From IMG/VR virus record IMGVR_UViG_3300027842_000016, positions 1-58,094 of that record: DNA of 58,094 nt; one strand, written 5' to 3'. The notes under the pieces are model-generated. The model ran no database searches. It saw only the letters and a program-made list of their open reading frames with translations, and was not told the DNA's origin. This DNA is from a virus. The position numbers and the translations under genes were made by a program. Positions 7,840 through 14,670 of this stretch are shown piece by piece (within the stretch, counting starts at the first letter, position 1; each line of letters opens with the position of its first letter).

Positions 7840-8023
7840 ATGTAAGTGTTGGGGAACCACGAGAGTGGTCATCTCCATCGAGCACTGTCCCAGTATGCAG
7901 GGCAAGATTGGCAATGCGCTTGACAGCATCGTGCATTTTGCCATGAAGGATTCGCATCTTGACTCATTCGGGAAAGTTCAGATCAGTACAGCAACCTTCA
8001 CAAAGGCCGATGAGGTACAATAA
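7811..8023 (+). CDS. hypothetical protein, 70 aa, GTG start
   Basis: AGGAGG lies six bases before GTG 7811, a better start than the ATG at 7832, so translation begins inside the upstream gene. It contains CKCWGTT and an EHCPSMQGKIGNALDSIVHFAMK segment. Function unknown. The stop overlaps the next ATG as TAATG. Confidence 0.6.
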   Translation: MQNPQQPMDRCKCWGTTRVVISIEHCPSMQGKIGNALDSIVHFAMKDSHLDSFGKVQISTATFTKADEVQ

Positions 8024-8508
8024 TGTCTTGTCCAGTTTGCCCCCTCAAACTAACCCAGGCAGTGTATCAGTGGTTCGATCAGGCGTGCGCGTCGTGTCAG
8101 AGGCACATGAAGCAGATGATGGCCGGGTTTAACGGAGTCCCTGTGGAACACAGGAAGGTGAAGGATACTTGGGACAACTCCGAGGCTTATGAGGATTGGA
8201 AATCCAGACTAATCCCAAGTGATACAGTTAGAGCGCAGCTAGACAAGAAGGGTGAGTACGTGGACCAGCGGTGCGACATCCGGGACATGAAGAGGGTCTG
8301 CGGGCTGCCGAAGTTCCTAGACCTTGAGCAGCAGGTGTTCACAGCCTGGATCGTAGAAGGAGAGAATAACGAGAGAATGCAGGAGGTTCTGGGGCTTACG
8401 TTTAGCCAGCTTTCACATGTCAAGACGGTGATCAAGATCAGGCTTCAAAAGCAAATGGCATACTACCACACCATCAAGAAGCTTGAAGAGGAGAATAAAG
8501 TTCGATGA
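8023..8508 (+). CDS. putative DNA-binding protein, Cys-rich N-terminus and sigma-like HTH
   Basis: 161 residues. N-terminal CPVCPL and CASCQRH make a possible zinc site. Residues 100-160 (LDLEQQVFTAWIVEGENNER followed by MQEVLGLTFSQLSHVKTVIK) look like the tri-helical region 4 of sigma-70-like proteins: an acidic first helix, then turn and recognition helix. It may be a transcriptional regulator. A second protein with this arrangement is at 46132. Confidence 0.55.
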   Translation: MSCPVCPLKLTQAVYQWFDQACASCQRHMKQMMAGFNGVPVEHRKVKDTWDNSEAYEDWKSRLIPSDTVRAQLDKKGEYVDQRCDIRDMKRVCGLPKFLDLEQQVFTAWIVEGENNERMQEVLGLTFSQLSHVKTVIKIRLQKQMAYYHTIKKLEEENKVR

Positions 8509-9713
8509 CTCTCGAAGAAGTCTACATGCAACCAATCAATCTTTTGAAGGTCGGGGCAATCTGGCTGGCCGACACGATCAACCTGTGTTGGGACCCATTC
8601 GAGGATTACGTCGAGGAGCCTATGACGACTGACCTCACTGGTCTTGAGGCGCTGTTCGCTGCCGATTTAGAGGCTCGGTTTGTGCAACCGTCTGGTGAGT
8701 TCTGGTATCAGATACCCAGACCGTCTGATGCGGGCGATACCGCCCTCTTCCAGGGCCTCTACACCGGCTACAAGATCATCAAGGGCGACAACGTGGATAC
8801 GCAACTTGCGTTCATCAATACGTTTTTTAAGAACGGCGTCCTGGTCAGAGGGTACTACCCGAACGGAGAGCCAAATGATACGACTTCTAACGACTCAGCC
8901 ACAGGACTACTATTCTTCTTCTATGCAGCTCTGCGGTGGGGAAACAGTGATGTGCGTGCTAAAGCAGGAGCACTGCTTCGTACCTGGCTCAATAGCCTCA
9001 TTGCACATGGCGGTTGCCTCGTTGACCTTAATGGTCAGACTACTCCGTATGGAGCCCTCGACAACGGGGTGATGACGGACCCCCTCCGAATCACTCTCTA
9101 TTTGGCGCTCTTGGCTTTGGGGAAAGTCTACGCGCCGGACACTGTAATCTATCACAGTGAATACGCCAGAATCTACAGTACGTACTACCCGATTCTCGCG
9201 TACCCCAAGGTCAAGCTCCTGTGGTGGGACACGGACTACGACACCCATCGCGCTGCCATTCATCTGCACGTCCTGAAGTACCTTATGAACGATAAGGTAT
9301 ACGATAATGGACTTAAGCGGATATGGCGCATCTGCCACAAGACCAACAACGCATGGGTTTATGTGCTCGTTCGTGACGCCTTGGACAACCGGGATGACGC
9401 ATTGGTAGGGCGCATGTTGGGGACCTTCAGCTACCAGCGGAGAGAGCAAGGGAATATCCAGAGCCTAAACCCGACTGAGCCCAGTGTCTACTGGCCGCCC
9501 AAGCCTCCGGCATGGCTTCCGTCACTAGGCCAGCCAAAGCTCCGTTGCAAGCACGCCTTGCCGATCTATAAGCGTGGCAGCCAGGATTTCTTCTGGCAAC
9601 GGTCGATGTTCAGTCTGAATGAGTGGGTAGGAAACGTGAACGCTGACACTTACCACAGCGGCCTTGACATTCTCCTCTGTGGATGGATGGCAAGCAGGTT
9701 GGGGATTCTATGA
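8505..9713 (+). CDS. 402-aa protein, predicted alpha/alpha-toroid, unrecognised
   Basis: One of the largest early-region proteins, with no family I can name. The sequence alternates helical blocks and aromatic loops. A TGLLFFFYAALRWGN block, a DPLRITLYLALLALGK block and LWWDTDYDTHRAAIHLHVL resemble the repeated helical hairpins of six-hairpin glycosidase or polysaccharide-lyase folds. It has no signal peptide, so it would act in the cytoplasm or be released at lysis. Other helical-repeat folds are equally possible. Confidence 0.7.
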   Translation: MTLEEVYMQPINLLKVGAIWLADTINLCWDPFEDYVEEPMTTDLTGLEALFAADLEARFVQPSGEFWYQIPRPSDAGDTALFQGLYTGYKIIKGDNVDTQLAFINTFFKNGVLVRGYYPNGEPNDTTSNDSATGLLFFFYAALRWGNSDVRAKAGALLRTWLNSLIAHGGCLVDLNGQTTPYGALDNGVMTDPLRITLYLALLALGKVYAPDTVIYHSEYARIYSTYYPILAYPKVKLLWWDTDYDTHRAAIHLHVLKYLMNDKVYDNGLKRIWRICHKTNNAWVYVLVRDALDNRDDALVGRMLGTFSYQRREQGNIQSLNPTEPSVYWPPKPPAWLPSLGQPKLRCKHALPIYKRGSQDFFWQRSMFSLNEWVGNVNADTYHSGLDILLCGWMASRLGIL

Positions 9714-9952
9714 GCGAACCGATTGACGTTCTTTATGACAGAGATGACCAGATGTACCCGGACTATCACTTACAGGTTGTAAGGGCCAAGGTGGGTGCTC
9801 ATCTGACCGTGAGCTACAAAGGAAAGCCGTTCTATGAGACAGAAGTCCCACTGTCCTATGGTGCTCCCTTTGGGCCGGACGTGTGCGACATCCAGGACTG
9901 GGGCATGATCGCTTGTGAGGTCACGGACAAGCACAGAGCAGACCATGCTTGA
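9710..9952 (+). CDS. hypothetical protein, 80 aa
   Basis: ATGA overlap with the 402-aa gene. An acidic, beta-rich small protein (LQVVRAKVGAHLTVSYKGKP). No family recognised. It overlaps the macro-domain start by 8 bases. Confidence 0.6.
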   Translation: MSEPIDVLYDRDDQMYPDYHLQVVRAKVGAHLTVSYKGKPFYETEVPLSYGAPFGPDVCDIQDWGMIACEVTDKHRADHA

Positions 9953-10379
9953 CATCAAAGCTGATCTTTGGAGTACCCCAGCCACAGGCATCTGCATAAC
10001 GACCAATGGATATGTAAAGCCCAATGGCCGCGCAGTCATGGGCCGTGGCTGTGCCTTGGAAGCCAAGCAAAGGATTCCAGACATTGATAAGACCCTGGGC
10101 CATGTCATCAAGATGTTTGGAAACCATGTGCATCCACTTCGAGTCATCGAGAACAAGGTGATCTACAGTTTTCCTGTGAAACACAACTGGTGGGAGAAGG
10201 CTGACATCGAATTGATTAAGCGGTCCTGCCTTGAGCTTAAGCAGTTTGCAGACGGGCCTGGTCATAAACTGGTTCTGTTGCCTCGACCTGGCTGTGGAAA
10301 TGGCCACCTGAGATGGGAGGACGTTAAGCCAGAGATTGAAAAACTTCTTCCTTTAAACGTGGCGGTGATCTCTAAATGA
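9945..10379 (+). CDS. macro-domain (ADP-ribose-binding) protein
   Basis: 144 residues, essentially one macro domain. An N-terminal strand-helix with ITTNGYV precedes the GRAVMGRGCALEAKQ loop, which contacts the distal ribose. The C-terminal block LLPRPGCGNGHLRWEDVKP is the diagnostic PG-CGNG-L-W-V-P signature of single-domain macro proteins. These bind or hydrolyse ADP-ribose, ADP-ribose-1''-phosphate or ADP-ribosyl adducts. Two roles fit here: processing RNA-repair by-products, or removing ADP-ribose added by host defences such as DarT-type toxins. The start is the ATG at 9945. Only a weak ribosome site is visible and coupling to the previous gene is likely. Confidence 0.88.
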   Translation: MLDIKADLWSTPATGICITTNGYVKPNGRAVMGRGCALEAKQRIPDIDKTLGHVIKMFGNHVHPLRVIENKVIYSFPVKHNWWEKADIELIKRSCLELKQFADGPGHKLVLLPRPGCGNGHLRWEDVKPEIEKLLPLNVAVISK

Positions 10380-10416
10380 CTCCTAGAGCGATTGCTTTTT
10401 TCTTCGGAGGTTACAT

Positions 10417-10533
10417 ATGCGTCCTTATATTGTGCTTTTGGCTTGTCTTGCGCTTTCAATGACCGGGTGTGCCTCGTGGATCACGGGCACTTGCACTCGT
10501 AAGCCTGGATCATATCAATGGACTTGCCCGTGA
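10417..10533 (+). CDS. 38-aa lipoprotein (possible small outer spanin-like)
   Basis: GGAGG lies six bases before ATG 10417. The product has Arg2, a hydrophobic stretch and the lipobox LSMTGC, so it should be acylated at Cys18. The mature 21 residues hold two more Cys and a Trp. Very short lipoproteins of this kind serve as outer spanins in some phages, but no inner-spanin partner is adjacent and other lysis candidates are on the opposite strand. Confidence 0.65.
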   Translation: MRPYIVLLACLALSMTGCASWITGTCTRKPGSYQWTCP

Positions 10534-10874
10534 AAACTATTATTGCTGGGTCAAGGAATGCACAGGTGACGATGAAGCAGCTGATGGACGCGATCCAACA
10601 GTCGGGGTTTCCTATCACAGAAGTGGTGAGTGGGAACTCAGGCAACGTGGACAAGCTTGGCGAACAATGGGCGAAAGCGATGAAGCTTCCCATCACCCAG
10701 TTCAACGCAGCCTGGCAAGCCTACGGATCAAGCGCCGGGCCTCGGCGAAACAGACAGATGGCTGCTTACGCAGACGCTCTCATCGCACTGTGGGATGGGA
10801 AGAGCCGTGGGACGTTGAACATGATCAAGGAAGCGACGAAGCACGAGTTGTCGGTCTACGTGATCAATATATGA
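10518..10874 (+). CDS. SLOG-superfamily protein (DUF2493/YAcAr type)
   Basis: 118 residues. The TIIAGSR N-terminal strand and glycine loop, the VVSGNSGNVDKLGEQWAKA block and the C-terminal GPRRNRQMAAYADALIALWDG match the DUF2493-like branch of the SLOG Rossmann superfamily. These proteins bind nucleotide-derived ligands and often occur in nucleotide-signalling or phage-conflict contexts. An alternative GTG start at 10530 overlaps the lipoprotein stop. It is 140 bases from the macro-domain gene, so both may handle ADP-ribose-like molecules. The ligand is unknown. Confidence 0.82.
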   Translation: MDLPVKTIIAGSRNAQVTMKQLMDAIQQSGFPITEVVSGNSGNVDKLGEQWAKAMKLPITQFNAAWQAYGSSAGPRRNRQMAAYADALIALWDGKSRGTLNMIKEATKHELSVYVINI

Positions 10875-10899
10875 GGCAAAAAGCCTCGGAGGAGATCAA

Positions 10900-11028
10900 A
10901 TGGCTAATTTCTTAGGCATTCTTGCAGGAGCGTCGTTGAGCGCGGCATTCGTATTCCCGAAGCCGATTTGTTATATTGCCGCCGTCGTATGCGCGGCTGC
11001 CGTGAGTCTGCTTCGCTTCTTTTTCTAA
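10900..11028 (+). CDS. 42-aa membrane protein
   Basis: GGAGGAGATCAA precedes the ATG. Two short hydrophobic stretches (LGILAGASLSAAFVF and CYIAAVVCAAAVSLL) are separated by PKP, a hairpin topology. The TAA overlaps the next ATG. Function unknown. Confidence 0.6.
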   Translation: MANFLGILAGASLSAAFVFPKPICYIAAVVCAAAVSLLRFFF

Positions 11029-11162
11029 TGGCGACGTTGGAAAGGGAGCAGCCGGAGGGAGAGATTCAGGTGTGTAAGTGGTGTCGAATGGGAATGCACT
11101 ACAAGTGCGAGAGGCACAAACTGCACACGATCTGCATATGCGATTGTGAGAGAGGGTACTGA
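11028..11162 (+). CDS. 44-aa Cys-rich zinc-finger-like protein
   Basis: TAATG coupling. It contains VCKWCRMGMHYKCERHK and then TICICDCERG: seven Cys and three His in 44 residues, enough for one or two zinc sites. Small proteins of this type often bind host proteins. The target here is unknown. Confidence 0.6.
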   Translation: MATLEREQPEGEIQVCKWCRMGMHYKCERHKLHTICICDCERGY

Positions 11163-11163
11163 C

Positions 11164-11331
11164 ATGTGGCATTGGCTGGTGCTTCATCTTCTGCTGTTCA
11201 ACCACAATGTGATCGGCGTGGAGAAGTATTGCGCTTACGACTTCGATTCTAAGAGGTGGGAGTGCAACTACAAGACCACGCAGGAGTGCATGGCGTACAA
11301 CACATATTGCGGAGAGAGGTCGGATGACTAG
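11164..11331 (+). CDS. small exported Cys-rich protein, 55 aa
   Basis: ATG 11164 follows the previous TGA by one base. A hydrophobic head (WHWLVLHLLLFNHNVIGV) looks like a signal peptide. The remainder has four Cys in a pattern (YCAYDF, ECNYKT, ECMAYN, YCGE) loosely like short DUF3551-type periplasmic proteins. Disulfides are possible. Function unknown. Confidence 0.55.
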   Translation: MWHWLVLHLLLFNHNVIGVEKYCAYDFDSKRWECNYKTTQECMAYNTYCGERSDD

Positions 11332-11578
11332 GAAGTTTGCTGTCGTCAAAGGACAGCGCGAGTACACCGTTCCCCTTTCGAGCGGAGTGGAGTATTGCGT
11401 GTCCGGCAGCGGCACGTTCACCCTTGAGGTTCTGCACAATGGAAACCTCGTCTACGCGCTGATCCTGCGTGAGGACTACGTGCAGTTACCGGCGTTCCAG
11501 GACAACGTGAACCTGCGGTTAGTAGGAAGGGACACGATGGAGTTCACGATCTTCGTGTCAGACAACAGGCTTTTTTAG
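11324..11578 (+). CDS. hypothetical beta-rich protein, 84 aa
   Basis: Overlaps the previous gene by 8 bases. Alternating hydrophobic strands (TFTLEVLHNGNLVYALIL, VNLRLVGRDTMEFTIFV) suggest a small beta sandwich. No family recognised. Confidence 0.6.
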   Translation: MTRKFAVVKGQREYTVPLSSGVEYCVSGSGTFTLEVLHNGNLVYALILREDYVQLPAFQDNVNLRLVGRDTMEFTIFVSDNRLF

Positions 11579-11589
11579 GAGAGATATTG

Positions 11590-11832
11590 ATGGACGATCT
11601 AGGGATGAGTTATTTAATTCGAGGATATGATGCGAAGCTGTTAAAAAGGTTGAATGATGAGTTGAAGTTCCTTGACTTATTCAAACGCCACGATCTTCCT
11701 GAGCCTACACCTGAAGAACTTCGACGAATGCGAATTCAGAATGCTTGGTATGAGCGCCGAGTTAACCGTGTCAAGAAGGTAATGGCAGCCTACCACATCA
11801 GTGCTTCAGCTCTATGCGATTGTGATTATTGA
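11590..11832 (+). CDS. hypothetical helical protein, 80 aa
   Basis: AGGAGAG precedes ATG 11590. A TTG just before it is a poorer start. Charged helices (AKLLKRLNDELKFLDLFKRH; EELRRMRIQNAWYERRVNRV) and a terminal CDCDY. It is the last + strand gene and its 3' end overlaps the converging - strand lysis gene by 7 bases. Confidence 0.6.
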   Translation: MDDLGMSYLIRGYDAKLLKRLNDELKFLDLFKRHDLPEPTPEELRRMRIQNAWYERRVNRVKKVMAAYHISASALCDCDY

Positions 11833-12263
11833 GTAGTAAAATCCTCATGAACGAGCAGTGTGATTTCTTCGCCCTGGTCAAAAGCATTCTTAAGCACCGG
11901 GAAAAGTCTGCCGAACGCGGCCTTCGACTGGTTTACAAAGTCGTCATTGACAATATTGTCAGCAACGATAACACACCCTTCGGTATCCTTGTCAGTGTCT
12001 CCGCAGTGGATTCGGATGCCCGTATAGCCGTTGACTTCGCTCCCATCCAGCTCAAGGATGTGGGGCATCAGTTTCTGGAAACGATTAGAGAAGTCAATGG
12101 TTACCTTGTAGGTCCTGGCGGGGATGCAGCTCTTATAACCTTCCGGGAATCCGACAGGGTGTACTGCTCTCTCCAATGTGTCGCAGAACGTATCGCCATT
12201 CACGAAAAACCTTCCTAACGTACTCTTCCCGCCCGTCCTAAACCTGTTGATCCGTAGTTCCAT
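11826..12263 (-). CDS. DUF5675-family protein, probable lysis/peptidoglycan function
   Basis: 145 residues. It matches the DUF5675 pattern: STLGRFFVNGDTFCDTLER, CIPARTYKV, then YTGIRIHCGDTDKDTEGC near residues 80-95. The conserved GIRIH-G-dTeGC block resembles the catalytic His/Cys region of L,D-transpeptidase-like or peptidase folds, and the family is frequent beside phage lysis genes. It is separated from the structural operon by a terminator, so it probably has its own promoter in the AT-rich gap upstream. Its biochemical activity is not established. Confidence 0.75.
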   Translation of the reverse strand: MELRINRFRTGGKSTLGRFFVNGDTFCDTLERAVHPVGFPEGYKSCIPARTYKVTIDFSNRFQKLMPHILELDGSEVNGYTGIRIHCGDTDKDTEGCVIVADNIVNDDFVNQSKAAFGRLFPVLKNAFDQGEEITLLVHEDFTTQ

Positions 12264-12444
12264 TGATAATCAAACCCCCATTGTTAACGTTCGGTAATTA
12301 TCCCCGTTCTGGTATAAATCCCGATTATCCTTTTTAAGGGATACTTCGATGTGTTTAAATACATATAATCACTATCCATTTAGGTAGTTAAACACATATT
12401 TTTGAAAGAAAAATATACATGTTTTTCTTGCAAGCTCTACCTAA
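12264..12444. promoter_or_regulatory. AT-rich intergenic region with inverted repeat
   Basis: About 180 bases without a gene, strongly AT-rich compared with its surroundings. A 10-bp perfect inverted repeat (ATGTGTTTAA at 12349-12358 and its complement at 12388-12397) flanks the densest AT stretch. Several TATAAT-like words occur on both strands. It could hold the promoter for the DUF5675 gene, an operator or an origin. The sequence does not decide between these. Confidence 0.5.
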
Positions 12445-12476
12445 AAAGAAAGCCATAGACCTTGCGATCTATGGCT
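12445..12476 (-). terminator. rho-independent terminator of the structural operon
   Basis: On the - strand a 9-bp perfect stem (AGCCATAGA / TCTATGGCT, 12451-12459 with 12468-12476, 8-base loop) is followed by TTCTTTTT. It lies 54 bases past the last gene of the long - strand operon and before the DUF5675 gene. Confidence 0.75.
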
Positions 12477-12529
12477 CGAATGGCCGGGGGAGGAGGCCCA
12501 ACCATCCTGTTCGCCGGTCGCGCAACCGG

Positions 12530-12733
12530 CTAAGCGTGCGGCCACGGCCTGAAGTAGGAGCCGCTGTCGTCCGGCTTGTCCACCTTGAGTCTGCCGTGGT
12601 TCTCCTCGATGTCGTAATTGAAATTGCACTGCTTGCAATACGTGATGAGCCAGGACTTCTTCTTGTTCTTACCGTCAACCTCGATGCGCTGGGCGAGCTG
12701 CGGGTAATGGTAGGTTCCGGGGCATGGTTCCAT
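12530..12733 (-). CDS. hypothetical protein, 67 aa, zinc-ribbon-like
   Basis: GGGAGG lies six bases before the start, which favours this frame over the overlapping Ser/Arg-rich frame. Cys4 and YCKQCNF give a possible metal site. The rest is charged. It is the last gene of the structural operon, next to the membrane protein at 12746. Function unknown. Confidence 0.6.
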   Translation of the reverse strand: MEPCPGTYHYPQLAQRIEVDGKNKKKSWLITYCKQCNFNYDIEENHGRLKVDKPDDSGSYFRPWPHA

Positions 12734-12745
12734 AAGAGCCTCCCA

Positions 12746-13012
12746 TTATCGGACAAAGTGTTGCACTACTGCTGTCAGCACCGCAATCACCCCTCCACTG
12801 GCCACTAAAATCAATACCTCATGCCACGACTTCATTCGTGACTTCTTGTCATTCTCCAAGGCCTTTATACGCATGTCCTGCATACTCTGCGTGGCAACCA
12901 GGCCAAGGTTCCCATTCCCTCGTATGATGTGGTCAAGCCCGTCAACGGTCGATTTGACATCGGCCAGCGTGCTCTCCATCCTCCCTAAGCGAACTTCCCA
13001 TTTCTGTGCCAT
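12746..13012 (-). CDS. putative holin, XhlA-like membrane protein
   Basis: 88 residues. An N-terminal amphipathic/coiled segment (RLGRMESTLADVKSTVDGLD, residues 8-60) is followed by a single C-terminal transmembrane helix (VLILVASGGVIAVLTAVV). This matches the layout of XhlA-type haemolysin/holin accessory proteins. Its position near a probable lysis enzyme supports a lysis role. Other one-pass phage membrane proteins could look the same. Confidence 0.6.
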   Translation of the reverse strand: MAQKWEVRLGRMESTLADVKSTVDGLDHIIRGNGNLGLVATQSMQDMRIKALENDKKSRMKSWHEVLILVASGGVIAVLTAVVQHFVR

Positions 13013-13021
13013 GACTCCCCC

Positions 13022-13246
13022 TTATTCCGTCAGTCCCTTGACCACGGCCTTGTTATGGCTGACCGTTGGGAACTTCTTGTGCACCGCCGCCCGGACCCTG
13101 GCCATCTCAGCCGGTGAGCCGTGCTGGGCCACCCGCGCAAGGGCGTTGCGAGCATGGGCGAGGTCATTGATGGGGTAGGCCCTCTTCCCAGGGAACACGA
13201 ATGACTTCTTTGGAAGGTTTTTACGGGCTTCATAGCTCAATTTCAT
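13022..13246 (-). CDS. small basic phage protein (DUF6582-like)
   Basis: 74 residues. The core VFPGKRAYPINDLAHARNALARVAQHGSP is a pattern common in phage structural regions (GKRAYPI-D--HARNAL-R--QHGSP). The C-terminal VVKGLTE is echoed by VVKGLSY in the small protein at 35632, hinting at a shared docking tail. Probably a minor virion or assembly protein. Confidence 0.65.
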   Translation of the reverse strand: MKLSYEARKNLPKKSFVFPGKRAYPINDLAHARNALARVAQHGSPAEMARVRAAVHKKFPTVSHNKAVVKGLTE

Positions 13247-13320
13247 AGTCCAGCTCCTTTCTGGGGTTTTACCCCCGATTTTTCTTAAATCTGTGTGCCA
13301 GGATTGATTCTACAGCGTTC

Positions 13321-14670
13321 TTACTGAGTGAGGCCTTGGTAGACGGCATTGGCCGCCGCAGGAGCGCCCCGGATGGCCGATTGTATGGCCGGATTGATCA
13401 TGGGAACGCCACCGAGGAGAATCTTGCCCAAAAGTGACTGTTGGAGGGCGGCTTTGGCCGCCGCATTGGCCACATTGCCGGTCAGCTGGGCCCCGCCGGG
13501 GAGCGCCTCAAGCGCGGCCCGCGTCGCCAGGGCGTTCGGGTCCGTCACCTTGCCCAGGGCCTTGATCGTCCAGTCGGCTGGCTTGCCTTCCCGGACTCCT
13601 AAATTCGTTTGGAGCGTGTTCAGCGGCCCGCGAGTGGCGGCAGAGGCCTCGATGCCCTCTTTATAGGCTGGATTCTGGGCTTTCAGGGCGTTGCTGAGCT
13701 GCTGGCGCACCGTCCGCAGCTGATTTGACCAATCTGGCGCGGATTTGCTGTTATATTTGATCAGATCATCGAGATCGGAGACGGCCTGGCCGACGTTCGC
13801 CTCGGAAGAGTCCTTTTGGACTGATTTTACGATGTCCGCGAGCTTGTCAGTGGCCAACTGGTTGGCCGATTTGTCGTTGGTGAGCTTGCCGAGGGTGTCC
13901 TGGACCAATTTTCCTGCGCCTTCCACCTCAGTTTCATCGCTCAAAGCCTCGGTTGCCGTCTTGGCAGCCGCCTGACCACGTTTTGCGATGCCTTTTAAGA
14001 AGGAACCCACGTCCTCAGCCGTGCCTTTCATGCCCTGAGCGGCGCTCACAGCCTCTGGATTCTCTGCCAGGGCCGAAACGGCCTCTGGTTCAGTGCCTAG
14101 AACCTTGCCAGCGAACTCCGACACTGGCGGAACTGCGCCGGTCAGGCCCTTGAACACCGTGCTCGCGGCCTTTCCAAGGCCAGCCGCTACCGGCTCGGCC
14201 ACTGCGCCACCCAGTCCTTGTAAAGCGATCTGATTTGGCGTGAAAAACGATCCGATTCCAGCCCCCACCTTACCTGCGGTGCTGGTCGCCGGTTGCCCAG
14301 CCTCCACATTGGTGACATCCTGGCCAGCCTGTGCCAGCGCGTCAGTCATGCTGGGAGCCTGTAGATTTAGTCCGGGGACTAAAAGATTGGCAGTCTTGGG
14401 CAGTATCGAGGCGTCCAGGTCCGCGATCCCGGCCCCACCAGCCTTGACCATATTCCCTACGTCCTTGCTCGCACCCATGATTTCATCAATGGGCCCCTGT
14501 CCATTGGCGGACGCAAGATTCCCAAGCAGAGTTTTGTCACCCTCTTCCAACATGTCGCCGTACTGAGGGAATTTCGTCACGACCTTCTGGACGAGCTGCA
14601 AGTTGTCCATGTCGTTGTACTCAGGGTGCTTGGCTTTGATCTTCTGAGCCAGGGTGTCGATGGAGGACAT
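13321..14670 (-). CDS. virion protein, probable ejection/internal protein, 449 aa
   Basis: Ala/Gly/Lys-rich and predicted helical. The N-terminus (DTLAQKIKAKHPEYNDMDNL) resembles a domain seen at the start of podovirus internal virion proteins. The middle has regularly spaced Ala/Thr/Glu-rich helices. The start overlaps the stop of the next upstream gene. Three successive genes here (13321-16862) have this composition, the usual number for DNA-ejection proteins of P22-like podoviruses. Assignment is by position and composition. Confidence 0.6.
   Translation of the reverse strand: MSSIDTLAQKIKAKHPEYNDMDNLQLVQKVVTKFPQYGDMLEEGDKTLLGNLASANGQGPIDEIMGASKDVGNMVKAGGAGIADLDASILPKTANLLVPGLNLQAPSMTDALAQAGQDVTNVEAGQPATSTAGKVGAGIGSFFTPNQIALQGLGGAVAEPVAAGLGKAASTVFKGLTGAVPPVSEFAGKVLGTEPEAVSALAENPEAVSAAQGMKGTAEDVGSFLKGIAKRGQAAAKTATEALSDETEVEGAGKLVQDTLGKLTNDKSANQLATDKLADIVKSVQKDSSEANVGQAVSDLDDLIKYNSKSAPDWSNQLRTVRQQLSNALKAQNPAYKEGIEASAATRGPLNTLQTNLGVREGKPADWTIKALGKVTDPNALATRAALEALPGGAQLTGNVANAAAKAALQQSLLGKILLGGVPMINPAIQSAIRGAPAAANAVYQGLTQ

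Noticed and set aside
12469-12756. Ser/Thr/Arg-rich minus-strand ORF overlapping the 67-aa gene
   Set aside because: Composition of a shadow frame. The 67-aa frame has GGGAGG at correct spacing.
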